A stretch of 6,915 nt of DNA from Tardiphaga sp. (GCA_028290765.1 JAQGJF010000087.1:1-6915); one strand, 5' to 3'; positions 1 through 6,915 are shown, numbered from the stretch's first letter. Notes: a model not told the origin generated them from the letters alone. Numbers and translations are program-made.

Positions 1-965
1 ATTTCGGGCCGCAGCATCCGGCGGCCCATGGCGTGCTGCGTCTGGTACTGGAGCTCGACGGCGAGGTGGTCGAGCGGGTCGATCCGCATATCGGGCTGTT
101 GCATCGCGGCACCGAAAAACTGATCGAGCACAAGACCTACCTGCAGGCGATTCCCTATTTCGATCGGCTCGACTATGTCGCGCCGATGAACCAGGAGCAC
201 GCGTTCTGCCTCGCGGCGGAAAAGCTGCTTGGCATCGCGGTGCCGCGCCGCGGTCAGTTGATCCGCGTGCTGTATTGCGAGATCGGCCGTATCCTGTCGC
301 ACCTTCTCAACGTCACCACGCAGGCGATGGACGTCGGCGCGCTGACCCCGCCGCTGTGGGGTTTTGAAGAGCGCGAGAAGCTGATGGTGTTCTATGAACG
401 CGCCTCCGGCAGCCGCATGCATGCGGCGTATTTCCGGATCGGCGGCGTGCACCAGGACCTGCCGCCGAAACTGATCGACGATATCGAGGCCTGGTGCGAT
501 CCCTTCATCCAGGTGGTGGACGACCTCGAGACGTTGTTGACCGGCAACCGCATCTTCAAGCAGCGCAACGTCGACATCGGCGTGGTCTCGCTGGCGCAGG
601 CCTGGGAATGGGGCTTTTCCGGCGTGATGGTGCGCGGCTCCGGCGCCGCCTGGGACCTGCGCAAGGCGCAGCCTTACGAATGCTACGCCGAGATGGATTT
701 CGATATTCCGATCGGCAAGAACGGCGACTGCTACGACCGCTACTGCATCCGCGTCGAGGAGATGCGCCAGTCGGTTCGCATCATGAAGCAGTGCATCCAA
801 AAACTGCGCGCCGCTGATGGGCAGGGACCGGTCGCGGTCCAGGACAACAAGATCTTCCCGCCGCGCCGCAGCGAGATGAAGCGTTCGATGGAATCGCTGA
901 TCCACCACTTCAAGCTCTACACCGAAGGCTTTCGCGTGCCGGCCGGCGAAGTCTATGCCGCGGTG

Positions 966-968
966 TAA
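966..968 (+). other. premature in-frame TAA in nuoD
   Basis: The codon run reads GCG GTG TAA GCA CCG AAG GGT GAG, that is A V stop A P K G E. NuoD proteins have A V E A P K G E here, so one G-to-T change (GAA to TAA) explains it. No indel is involved, because the frame on both sides is the same and both sides match the family. Confidence 0.9.
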
Positions 969-1139
969 GCACCGAAGGGTGAGTTCGGCGTCTACCTGGT
1001 CGCCGACGGCACCAACAAGCCCTACAAATGCAAAATCCGCGCGCCGGGCTTTGCGCACCTGCAGGCGATGGACTTCATCTGCAAGGGCCACCTTTTGGCC
1101 GACGTCTCGGCCATTCTGGGCTCGCTCGACATCGTGTTC

Positions 1140-1146
1140 GGAGAGG
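1140..1146 (+). promoter_or_regulatory. Shine-Dalgarno GGAGAGG before the 108-aa gene
   Basis: GGAGAGG lies 7 bases before the ATG at 1154 and inside the last codons of nuoD (the Gly-Glu-Val of FGEVDR). That ATG overlaps the nuoD TGA as ATGA (1154-1157), which suggests translational coupling. The purine run is also dictated by conserved nuoD codons, so it is not independent proof of initiation. Confidence 0.55.
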
Positions 1147-1153
1147 TCGATCG

Positions 1154-1480
1154 ATGACGATGGTCGCACATGCGATGGCGGCAACCTTGGGCGGCATCCT
1201 GACGATCGCCGGTGCCGACGATCCCGTGGCCGCGCCCCGTCTGCAGAGCCTGCTTGATCGTGGCTTCGCGGTGATGGCGGAGGGTCCGTTGGTTGGAGCG
1301 GTCGAGTGCGAGGCCCAATCGGCCCCGATTACCCGCGAGGAAATATACCAGCCCAGGAAAACCTGTTTTTTCGGGAAAGTGACGTATGGATCGTTCAAGC
1401 GCCTAAAGGGAGACAAGGGCGAGTTCGTTTGCGTGTCGTTCCAGGATTGGGCTTGTTATCAAAGTCCAGATTCGAATTAG
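1154..1480 (+). CDS. hypothetical 108-aa protein downstream of nuoD
   Basis: I do not recognise this protein. The start is the ATG overlapping the nuoD stop, with GGAGAGG 7 bases upstream; an ATG two codons later is an alternative. The N-terminus ([20 protein letters not shown]) is mildly hydrophobic but has no basic residue at the start, so a signal peptide is doubtful. The rest is soluble-looking, with four Cys (in VEC, KTC, FVC and WAC) and a basic stretch (KRLKGDKGE). Codon use changes inside the gene: the first half has the high-GC third positions of its neighbours, while the last ~45 codons use ATA, AGG, TGT, GGA, CTA, CAA, AGT and AAT, and bases 1341-1480 are about 46% GC by hand count. 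The C-terminal part may therefore be acquired, weakly constrained or not truly coding. The TAG is followed 11 bases later by the methyltransferase start. No function is proposed. Confidence 0.5.
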   Translation: MTMVAHAMAATLGGILTIAGADDPVAAPRLQSLLDRGFAVMAEGPLVGAVECEAQSAPITREEIYQPRKTCFFGKVTYGSFKRLKGDKGEFVCVSFQDWACYQSPDSN

Positions 1481-1491
1481 CGGCAGCCCTG

Positions 1492-2478
1492 ATGTCCAAC
1501 CAGCATTCAGCAGCAATGTCCCAGGCGCCCATCCGGTTTGACCGGTCGTCCGGCGTTCTCGAAGGGGTAAACCCTTGGGAACGCGTGGCCGCGGTTGCGC
1601 TGGTGGCGGGCTCGAAAGTGTCGTCGCTGTTTTACCATCGCGGCTATAACCGCTGCGCCAATCTGCTGCGCAAGACGCTTCCCGCCCGCGACATTGCGAT
1701 CAAGCTGAATGCCGATGCCATCTTCGCGTTTCCCTATGGCGACGGCTACTGGAGCAAGCTGCTCAACCGCAGCTTCAAATATGAAGACGAGCTCGAGCTG
1801 CTGTTTCGGGATTCCGCCGACGTCGATTACACGCTGCTCGATTGCGGCGCTAATTACGGCTACTGGTCGGTGCTGGTGTCGAGCGCGCCGTTCGGCTCGC
1901 GCAAGGCGATTGCGATCGAACCGTCGTCGCAGAATTTCGTCAAGCTCGCCAACAACGCCAAAATCAACGGCGACCGGTTCGAGGTGCTGCAGAGCGCCAT
2001 CGGCGCGGTCCGCGGTACCGCGAACCTGTCCGGCACCAAGCATGAGGCGTTCAGCATCGCCGGCGACGCCGATGCCGGCGGCGAAGTCGTCTCGGTGCTG
2101 GCGCTCGACAACCTGCTCGACGACGGCAAGATTTCGGCCCAGGGCAAATACCTGATCAAGCTCGACGTCGAAGGCGTCGAGATCGAGGCCATCAAGGGTG
2201 GCACGAGGCTGCTGCAGGGCGACTCGGTGATCCTGTGCGAAGAGCACGGCAACGATCCGCAGCACACCGTGTCGCGCTACATCCTCGATAAGACCCCGCT
2301 GAAACTGATCGTGCACGATCCGCGCAGCAACCGCTTCGAGACCGTCACCGAACTTTCGATCCTGGATCGCATCAAGGTCGCCTCCAACGTTGGCTACAAC
2401 GTGTTCGGCACCGCGAGCGCGTTCTGGGAAAACCGTATCCACAGCCTGAATGCGAACGCAGCGCGCAGCGTTCATTGA
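1492..2478 (+). CDS. FkbM family methyltransferase
   Basis: This is a 328-aa S-adenosylmethionine-dependent methyltransferase of the FkbM type. Visible motifs are the SAM-binding motif [16 protein letters not shown] (residues ~115-129), the acidic ribose-binding position in IEPSSQNF (Glu ~143), a VLALDNLL segment, and the family hallmark [14 protein letters not shown] (~224-237), followed by [10 protein letters not shown]. Known FkbM members are mostly O-methyltransferases acting on sugars, polyketides or glycans; the substrate here cannot be read from the sequence. About 110 residues precede motif I and contain no clear membrane helix. The frame is open upstream to 1306, but that part overlaps the preceding gene in another frame and does not look family-like, so ATG 1492 is preferred; ATG 1516 is possible, and neither has a strong Shine-Dalgarno. 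It ends 13 bases before nuoE, inside the complex I operon, where a core enzyme would not need it. Codon use matches the nuo genes, so it is not a recent foreign arrival. Confidence 0.88.
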   Translation: MSNQHSAAMSQAPIRFDRSSGVLEGVNPWERVAAVALVAGSKVSSLFYHRGYNRCANLLRKTLPARDIAIKLNADAIFAFPYGDGYWSKLLNRSFKYEDELELLFRDSADVDYTLLDCGANYGYWSVLVSSAPFGSRKAIAIEPSSQNFVKLANNAKINGDRFEVLQSAIGAVRGTANLSGTKHEAFSIAGDADAGGEVVSVLALDNLLDDGKISAQGKYLIKLDVEGVEIEAIKGGTRLLQGDSVILCEEHGNDPQHTVSRYILDKTPLKLIVHDPRSNRFETVTELSILDRIKVASNVGYNVFGTASAFWENRIHSLNANAARSVH

Positions 2479-2491
2479 GAGACTGAAGACC

Positions 2492-3103
2492 ATGGCCGTC
2501 CGCCGTCTGGCACCGAAAGAACTGCAGCCCGCGACCTTCGAGTTCACCGCGGAGAATCTCGCCTGGGCCAAGAAGCAGATCGAGAAGTTTCCTCCGGGCC
2601 GGCAGGCTTCGGCGGTGATTCCGATCCTGTGGCGGGTGCAGGAACAGCACGCCGGCTGGGTGTCGGAAGCCGCGATCCGCGCCGTCGCCGATCTCTTGGA
2701 AATGCCCTATATCCGCGCGCTGGAAATCGCGACCTTCTACACCATGTTCCAGCTGCAGCCGGTCGGCAAGAAGGCCCATGTCCAGGTTTGCGGCACCACG
2801 CCGTGCCGCTTGCGCGGCGCCGGCGACCTGATCGAGGTGTGCCAGAGCCGGATCCATCACGACCCGTTCCATCTGTCCAAGGACGAGAATTTCAGCTGGG
2901 AAGAGGTCGAGTGTCTCGGCGCCTGCGTGAATGCGCCGATGGTGCTGATCTGGAGCGATACCTACGAGGATCTGACCAAGGAAAGTTTTGGCAAGGTGCT
3001 GGACGGTTTTGCCTCCGGCAATCCGCCGAAGCCGGGTCCGCAAAACGGCCGGCAGTTCTCCGCGCCGATCGGCGGTCAGACCACGCTGAAGGAAAAGACA
3101 TGA
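2492..3103 (+). CDS. nuoE: NADH-quinone oxidoreductase subunit E (24-kDa type)
   Basis: NuoE is a 203-aa N-module subunit with a thioredoxin-like fold that carries the [2Fe-2S] cluster N1a next to the FMN of NuoF. The four cluster ligands are present with family spacing: C100 and C105 (CGTTPC), C141 and C145 (CLGAC). The helical N-terminal domain is seen in [20 protein letters not shown] and [20 protein letters not shown]. The start at ATG 2492 ([10 protein letters not shown]) matches the alphaproteobacterial N-terminus; an in-frame ATG at 2450 lies inside the methyltransferase gene and adds an unlikely 14 residues. The Shine-Dalgarno is weak (GAGAG at 2477-2481), so coupling to the upstream stop is plausible. 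The C-terminal tail ([16 protein letters not shown]) is the extension typical of this group. The segment after C145, [15 protein letters not shown], differs mildly from the wording I expect (MVQIGKDTYEDL), but no ligand is affected. This gene appears intact. Confidence 0.97.
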   Translation: MAVRRLAPKELQPATFEFTAENLAWAKKQIEKFPPGRQASAVIPILWRVQEQHAGWVSEAAIRAVADLLEMPYIRALEIATFYTMFQLQPVGKKAHVQVCGTTPCRLRGAGDLIEVCQSRIHHDPFHLSKDENFSWEEVECLGACVNAPMVLIWSDTYEDLTKESFGKVLDGFASGNPPKPGPQNGRQFSAPIGGQTTLKEKT

Positions 3104-3321
3104 TGCCGATCAGCACATCGCGGACGGCAGGGCCGGGGAGTGTCGTCATGAGGCAGCATTGGCGCACTATTCTGCTGCATACCATTGCCGCCGCCACCTT
3201 CATTTTTCTGCTGCAGCGCTACGCGCTGAGCGCGACGCTGGAATCAAGCCTGTTGTGGGCGGTGGTGTTCGGCGGCTGCGCCGCCGTGCTCGCCACCTCG
3301 CAAGCCAATCGCCGACCTTAG
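3100..3321 (+). CDS. small membrane protein between nuoE and nuoF
   Basis: This is a 73-aa protein of unrecognised family (57 aa if it starts at ATG 3148). It shows two hydrophobic segments separated by a short polar loop: [17 protein letters not shown] and [19 protein letters not shown]. With basic residues at both ends (MRQHWR and ANRRP), a two-helix hairpin with both termini in the cytoplasm is the simple topology. Two starts are credible: ATG 3100 overlaps the nuoE TGA as ATGA and has AAGGA at 3089-3093; ATG 3148 has GGGGAG 7 bases upstream and gives the more typical basic N-terminus. The longer one is listed because of the overlap, though its 16 extra residues are plain polar sequence. 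The stop TAG overlaps the nuoF Shine-Dalgarno. Tight packing suggests co-translation with nuoE and nuoF. It could be an accessory or assembly protein of complex I or simply a passenger; no motif decides. Confidence 0.65.
   Translation: MMPISTSRTAGPGSVVMRQHWRTILLHTIAAATFIFLLQRYALSATLESSLLWAVVFGGCAAVLATSQANRRP
3135..3140 (+). promoter_or_regulatory. possible Shine-Dalgarno GGGGAG for an internal start at 3148
   Basis: GGGGAG lies 7 bases before ATG 3148, in frame with ATG 3100. It supports a 57-aa form of the small membrane protein that starts directly with MRQHWR before the first hydrophobic segment. It competes with the AAGGA at 3089-3093 that serves ATG 3100. Confidence 0.4.
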
Positions 3322-3325
3322 GAAG
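3320..3325 (+). promoter_or_regulatory. Shine-Dalgarno AGGAAG before nuoF
   Basis: AGGAAG ends 7 bases before the nuoF ATG at 3333. It overlaps the TAG stop of the preceding small membrane protein gene, so terminating ribosomes are placed at the nuoF start. Confidence 0.6.
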
Positions 3326-3332
3326 TTAAGTC

Positions 3333-4658
3333 ATGCTTGACGACAAGGACCGCATCTTCCGCAATCTCTACGGCCTCGAGGACTGGGGTCTCGAAGGCGC
3401 GCGCCGCCGTGGCGCCTGGGACGGCACCAAGGCGATCATCGACAAGGGCCGCGACTGGATCATCAACGAGATGAAGGCGTCCGGCCTGCGCGGCCGTGGC
3501 GGAGCGGGTTTCCCGACCGGTCTGAAATGGTCGTTCATGCCGAAGGAATCCAAGGACGGCCGGCCGAGCTATCTCGTGGTCAATGCCGACGAGTCGGAGC
3601 CCGGCACCTGCAAGGACCGCGAGATCATGCGGCACGATCCGCATCTTCTGGTCGAGGGCTGCTAGATCGCGAGCTTCGCGATGGGCGCGCATGCCGCCTA
3701 CATCTATGTGCGCGGCGAATACATCCGCGAGCGCGAACATTTGCAGGCCGCGGTCGATCAGGCCTATAAGGCGAAGCTGGTCGGCAAGGATAATCTCAAC
3801 GGGTGGCCGTTCGACATTTACGTGACCCACGGCGCCGGCGCCTACATCTGCGGCGAGGAAACCGCACTGCTGGAGAGCCTCGAAGGCAAGAAGGGCATGC
3901 CGCGGCTCAAGCCGCCATTCCCGGCCAATGTCGGTCTCTATGGTTGCCCGACCACGGTGAACAATGTCGAGTCGATCGCGGTCGCGCCGGATATCCTGCG
4001 CCGCGGCGCGGCGTGGTTCGCCGCCATCGGCCGGCCCAACAATGTCGGCACCAAGCTGTTTTGCATTTCCGGCCACGTCGAGCGTCCCTGCAACGTCGAA
4101 GAGGCGATGGGGATTCCGTTCCGCGAACTGATCGAGCGCCATTGCGGCGGTGTCCGCGGCGGCTGGGACAATCTCAAGGCCGTGATCCCCGGCGGCTCGT
4201 CGGTGCGGATGGTGCCGGCCGACCAGATCATCGACACGCCGATGGATTTCGACAGCCTCGGCAAACTGCGTTCCGGTCTCGGCACCGCCGCCGTCATCGT
4301 GATGGACAAGTCGACCGACCTGATCCGCGCGATTGCGCGCATTTCCTATTTCTACAAGCACGAAAGCTGCGGCCAGTGCACGCCGTGCCGCGAAGGCACC
4401 GGCTGGATGTGGCGGGTGCTGACCCGGATGGCGGAAGGCCGCGCTCATAAGCGCGAGATCGACATGCTGCTGGAAGTCACCAAGCAGGTCGAAGGCCATA
4501 CCATCTGCGCGCTCGGCGACGCCGCGGCCTGGCCGATCCAGGGCCTGATCGCGCATTTCCGTCACGAGATCGAAGCCCGGATCGACGAATACAGCCGCAA
4601 GGCCGATGTCGACGATGCCGGCATCCGCGATCCCGCGCACATGGTTGCGGCGGAGTAG
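3333..4658 (+). pseudogene. nuoF: NADH-quinone oxidoreductase subunit F (51-kDa type), interrupted by an in-frame stop
   Basis: NuoF oxidises NADH: it binds NADH and FMN and carries the [4Fe-4S] cluster N3. The full frame from ATG 3333 to TAG 4656-4658 has 441 codons before the stop, normal for the group. Visible are [16 protein letters not shown] (codons 51-66, FMN/NADH site), [14 protein letters not shown] (~84-97), [20 protein letters not shown], and the N3 ligands C346, C349 and C352 (CGQCTPC) with C392 (HTICALGD). Codon 111 is TAG (3663-3665), where the family has Leu in [13 protein letters not shown]. Translation would give a 110-aa fragment with only part of the FMN site. An ATG at 3681, 15 bases after the stop, could restart a 325-aa fragment with all N3 ligands but without the glycine-rich FMN loop; it has no clear Shine-Dalgarno. 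Everything beyond the stop is conserved and without frameshift. The start is supported by AGGAAG upstream. Identity is certain; whether the lesion is real or a sequence error is open. Confidence 0.94.
3663..3665 (+). other. premature in-frame TAG in nuoF
   Basis: The codons read GAG GGC TGC TAG ATC GCG AGC TTC GCG ATG, that is E G C stop I A S F A M. NuoF proteins have Leu at this place, so a single TTG-to-TAG change would suffice. The frame is unchanged on both sides, excluding an indel. Confidence 0.9.
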
Positions 4659-4662
4659 GGCG

Positions 4663-5154
4663 ATGTCGCATCCGCACCCGCCATGGTGGCTGAAATTCGG
4701 ATCGGTTGGGCAGATCGCCCAGGCGGCCGTGGCGCTGTGCGGCTTTATTGCGATCCTGGTTCAGATCAGCGTGCTCGGAAAGAACGCCCACGAGGCCGGC
4801 GCGCGGCAGATCTACCAGGCCTACAACGACCTCGAATTCAAGAATCCGCAATACTCCCATCCGGATATCGAACGCATCAAGGCGGGCCCCTCGAGCGACC
4901 TGGTCCAGTATGAAACCTTCGTGTCGTATTTCCTCTATGCCTGCGAGGAGGCCATCAAGGCCTTCGACAACAAGCGCGAGTGGCAGGCGACTTGCGACTA
5001 CGACCTGAAGAACCACCTGCCGTTTTTGTGCGAGAAGACGGTCACCGAGCCGGTGTATCTGACGACTTATAGTGGCGATACCCAGCGATGGATCGCCGCA
5101 GAAATGCAGAAGACGGGCGTCACCGTGCCCGATTGCAAGGCGAGAAAGACTTGA
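4663..5154 (+). CDS. membrane-anchored protein of unknown function between nuoF and nuoG
   Basis: This 163-aa protein has one hydrophobic segment near the N-terminus (residues ~15-38, [20 protein letters not shown] and on) after a short Pro/Trp-rich start ([12 protein letters not shown]). About 125 mostly helical, charged residues follow, with [39 protein letters not shown] and a Cys-containing stretch ([17 protein letters not shown]). This looks like a bitopic protein with a helical soluble domain. I recall similar anchored helical hypothetical proteins in proteobacteria but cannot name a family or function. It starts at ATG 4663, 4 bases after the nuoF stop, with GGAG (4652-4655) and AGGG (4657-4660) upstream, and ends 4 bases before the nuoG start, so it is embedded in the operon. 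Codon use is like that of its neighbours. A membrane anchor beside genes for the soluble N-module allows an assembly or docking role, which is only inference. Confidence 0.8.
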   Translation: MSHPHPPWWLKFGSVGQIAQAAVALCGFIAILVQISVLGKNAHEAGARQIYQAYNDLEFKNPQYSHPDIERIKAGPSSDLVQYETFVSYFLYACEEAIKAFDNKREWQATCDYDLKNHLPFLCEKTVTEPVYLTTYSGDTQRWIAAEMQKTGVTVPDCKARKT

Positions 5155-5158
5155 GACA

Positions 5159-6915
5159 ATGATGAAGCTCATCGTCGACGGCAAGGAAATCGAAGTACCG
5201 CCGGAGTACACGCTGCTGCAGGCGTGCGAAGCCGCCGGCGCCGAAATTCCGCGCTTCTGCTACCACGAGCGGCTGTCGATCGCCGGCAATTGCCGGATGT
5301 GCCTGGTCGAGGTGAAGGGCGGCCCCAAGCCGGTGGCGAGCTGCGCCTGGGGCGTGCGCGATTGCCGGCCTGGCCCCAAGGGCGAGCCGCCGGAAATCTC
5401 GACGCGGTCGCCGATGGTGAAGAAGGCGCGCGAAGGCGTGATGGAATTCCTGCTGATCAACCATCCGCTGGATTGCCCGATCTGCGACCAGGGCGGCGAA
5501 TGCGACCTGCAGGACCAGGCGATGGGCTACGGCGTCGATACCAGCCGTTTCGCCGAGAACAAGCGCGCGGTCGAGGACAAGTATCTCGGTGCGCTGGTCA
5601 AGACCTCGATGAACCGCTGCATCCAGTGCACGCGCTGCGTGCGTTTCGCCTCCGAAGTCTGCGGCGTGCCCGAAATGGGCGCCCCCGGGCGCGGCGAGGA
5701 CATGGAGATCACCACCTATCTGGAAAGTGCGCTGACCTCGGAACTGCAGGGCAATTTGGTCGACATCTGTCCGGTCGGCGCCTTGACCTCAAAGCCCTAT
5801 GCGTTCGCGGCGCGGCCATGGGAGCTCGGCAAGACCCAGTCGATCGACGTCATGGACGGCGTCGGCTCGGCGATCCGGGTCGATACCCGTGGCCGTGAAG
5901 TGATGCGCATCCTGCCGCGCGTCAACGAGGCCGTGAACGAGGAATGGATTTCGGACAAGACCCGCCACGTCGTCGATGGCTTGCGGACCCAGCGGCTCGA
6001 CCGTCCCTACATCCGTGAAGGCGGCAAGTTGCGCGCCGCGTCCTGGGCCGAGGCGTTCGGCGCCATCGCGGCGAAGGCCGGCCGTATCGACGGCAAGCGC
6101 ATCGGCGCCGTGGCCGGCGACCTTGCGGCGGTCGAGGAAATGTTCGCGCTCAAGGACCTGCTGGCGAAGTTCGGCTCGGTCAATCTGGCGACGCAGGGCA
6201 GCGACGCGTTCGATCCGAAGGCCGGCCGGGCCTCCTACATCTTCAATCCGACCATTGCCGGCATCGAACAGGCCGACGCGCTGCTGATCGTCGGCTCCAA
6301 CCCGCGCAAGGAAGCCGCCGTTCTCAATGCGCGGATCCGCAAGCGCTGGCGCACCGGCCAGCTCAAGATCGGCGTGATCGGCGAGAAGGCCGATCTCACT
6401 TACGCCTATGATCATATCGGCGCGGGTACCGAGACGCTGACCGATCTCGCGGCCGGCAAACATTCCTTTGCCGAGGTGCTTAAGAGCGCCAAGAACCCGA
6501 TCGTGCTGGTCGGCGCCGCCGCGACAAGCCGGCATGACGGCGCGGCCGTGCTGGCGCTCGCCGCCAAGCTCGCGACCGGCATCGGTGCGATCAAGGACGG
6601 CTGGAACGGTTTTGCGGTGCTGCAGCCGACCGCGTCGCGGGTCGGCGCGCTCGATATCGGCTTTGCCGCTTCCCAAGGCGGTCTCAGCGCGGCCCAGATG
6701 ATGACTTTCGGCACGCTCGACGTGCTGTTCCTGCTGGGTGCCGACGACGTCAAGATGCCGGACGGCACCTTCGTGGTCTATATCGGCACCCATGGCGACC
6801 GCGGCGCGCACCGCGCCGACGTCATCCTGCCGGGCGCCTCCTACACCGAGAAGTACTGCTTCTACGTCAACACCGAGGGCCGGGTGCAGCATGGCGTTCG
6901 CGCCGTCTTCCCGAA
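5159..6915 (+). CDS. nuoG: NADH-quinone oxidoreductase subunit G (75-kDa type), 3' partial
   Basis: NuoG is the largest N-module subunit; it passes electrons along its iron-sulfur clusters from NuoF towards NuoI. The frame is open from ATG 5159 to the window end: 585 full codons of the roughly 690 usual in this group. All ligands are visible: N1b C34, C45, C48, C62; N5 H102, C106, C109, C115; N4 C154, C157, C160, C204. After residue ~215 the molybdopterin-oxidoreductase-like domain follows without a CxxCxxxC motif, so cluster N7 is absent, as usual in alphaproteobacteria and mitochondria. Two ATGs stand in tandem (5159, 5162); the first fits the family N-terminus (Met-x-Lys-x-Ile-Val-Asp-Gly). 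The Shine-Dalgarno is weak and the preceding gene stops 4 bases upstream, suggesting coupling. Small departures from the usual wording are MGAPGRGED (usually GAIGRGED) and [16 protein letters not shown] near the end. No stop or frameshift is seen, unlike nuoD and nuoF. Confidence 0.96.
   Translation, partial: MMKLIVDGKEIEVPPEYTLLQACEAAGAEIPRFCYHERLSIAGNCRMCLVEVKGGPKPVASCAWGVRDCRPGPKGEPPEISTRSPMVKKAREGVMEFLLINHPLDCPICDQGGECDLQDQAMGYGVDTSRFAENKRAVEDKYLGALVKTSMNRCIQCTRCVRFASEVCGVPEMGAPGRGEDMEITTYLESALTSELQGNLVDICPVGALTSKPYAFAARPWELGKTQSIDVMDGVGSAIRVDTRGREVMRILPRVNEAVNEEWISDKTRHVVDGLRTQRLDRPYIREGGKLRAASWAEAFGAIAAKAGRIDGKRIGAVAGDLAAVEEMFALKDLLAKFGSVNLATQGSDAFDPKAGRASYIFNPTIAGIEQADALLIVGSNPRKEAAVLNARIRKRWRTGQLKIGVIGEKADLTYAYDHIGAGTETLTDLAAGKHSFAEVLKSAKNPIVLVGAAATSRHDGAAVLALAAKLATGIGAIKDGWNGFAVLQPTASRVGALDIGFAASQGGLSAAQMMTFGTLDVLFLLGADDVKMPDGTFVVYIGTHGDRGAHRADVILPGASYTEKYCFYVNTEGRVQHGVRAVFP

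Larger units (their letters stand above)
1..1157 (+). pseudogene. nuoD: NADH-quinone oxidoreductase subunit D, 5' partial, interrupted by an in-frame stop
   Basis: NuoD is the 49-kDa-type subunit of the complex I peripheral arm; with NuoB it forms the quinone-binding pocket near cluster N2. The frame is open from the first full codon (base 3), which reads [10 protein letters not shown], a segment that lies near the N-terminus of the family, so only some 15-20 codons are missing. The quinone-site His (codon 27-29, in AHG) and Tyr (174-176, in RLDYVA) are present, as is the GLLHRGTEK motif. A TAA at 966-968 sits where the family has Glu in YAAVEAPKGEFG. After it the same frame continues with a fully recognisable C-terminus ([14 protein letters not shown], then [12 protein letters not shown]) to TGA at 1155-1157. 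If real, the stop removes 63 residues, including conserved C-terminal sequence close to the quinone pocket, and should abolish function. The family identity is certain; whether the stop is biological is not. A GTG at 33 is an internal Val codon, not the start. Confidence 0.93.

Noticed and set aside
1147..1154. Palindrome TCGATCGA at the nuoD end
   Set aside because: It is only 8 bases, arises from the nuoD codons for Val-Asp-Arg, and has no spacing or partner that would suggest an operator.
1306..1491. Upstream extension of the methyltransferase to ATG 1306
   Set aside because: It would overlap the 108-aa gene in another frame, has no methyltransferase-like sequence and no better Shine-Dalgarno; ATG 1492 leaves a normal-length FkbM protein.
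2450..2491. Start of nuoE at ATG 2450
   Set aside because: It lies inside the methyltransferase gene and adds residues absent from the NuoE N-terminus; ATG 2492 matches the family.
2372..3043. Minus-strand frame opposite nuoE and the methyltransferase end
   Set aside because: A shadow of nuoE; it has no recognisable protein features and no credible start context.
966..3665. Genetic-code reassignment or selenocysteine/pyrrolysine insertion explaining the internal stops
   Set aside because: The two stops differ (TAA, TAG) and replace Glu and Leu. TAG also ends nuoF, the small membrane protein gene and the 108-aa gene at natural positions, so TAG is not globally recoded, and UAA is not used for selenocysteine or pyrrolysine.
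3318..4640. Long 440-codon open frame on the minus strand opposite nuoF
   Set aside because: It mirrors the high-GC third positions of nuoF, its translation is rich in Asp/Arg/Ala/Val without family motifs, and the plus strand carries a certain gene. The same holds for minus-strand frames at 1507-2571 and 5789-6892.
3681..4658. The 325-codon part of nuoF as an independent gene
   Set aside because: Its sequence is the direct continuation of NuoF from codon 117, lacks the FMN loop and has no clear ribosome binding site, so it is a fragment of the interrupted gene.
5224..5898. Plus-strand open frame of 224 codons inside nuoG
   Set aside because: It is an off-frame reading of the NuoG cluster domain, Arg-rich and motif-free, while the nuoG frame itself shows all cluster ligands.

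Overview
The window is a stretch of a respiratory complex I (proton-pumping NADH:quinone oxidoreductase, nuo) operon, all on the plus strand. It starts just inside nuoD and stops inside nuoG. High GC, strong G/C third-position preference, the alphaproteobacterial/mitochondrial-like form of the subunits, a separate nuoD (not fused to nuoC) and a NuoG without cluster N7 ligands point to an alphaproteobacterium. The wording of NuoD, NuoE and NuoF fits the Bradyrhizobium/Rhodopseudomonas group (Nitrobacteraceae); the genus is an inference from memory of the family.

Layout: nuoD (1-1157, 5' end missing, in-frame TAA at 966); an unrecognised 108-aa protein gene (1154-1480); an FkbM-type methyltransferase gene (1492-2478); nuoE (2492-3103); a small two-helix membrane protein gene (3100-3321); nuoF (3333-4658, in-frame TAG at 3663); a membrane-anchored 163-aa protein gene of unknown function (4663-5154); nuoG (5159 to the window end, 3' end missing). 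Genes overlap by 4 bases or lie 4 to 13 bases apart, with no room for internal promoters or terminators, so this reads as one transcription unit. No stretch over 300 bases lacks a gene, and I see no RNA gene, mobile element, CRISPR array or long repeat.

NuoE, NuoF and NuoG form the NADH-oxidising N-module (FMN plus iron-sulfur clusters); NuoD carries part of the quinone site. Four non-core genes sit at the nuoD/nuoE, nuoE/nuoF and nuoF/nuoG junctions: a methyltransferase, two membrane proteins and one unknown. They are candidates for accessory or assembly roles, but nothing in the sequence proves this.

The most striking observation is that two core subunits each carry a premature stop at a conserved position while the frame beyond stays intact and conserved up to the expected terminator. 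Either this copy of complex I was recently inactivated, or the assembly contains base errors or mixed strains. The sequence alone cannot decide.
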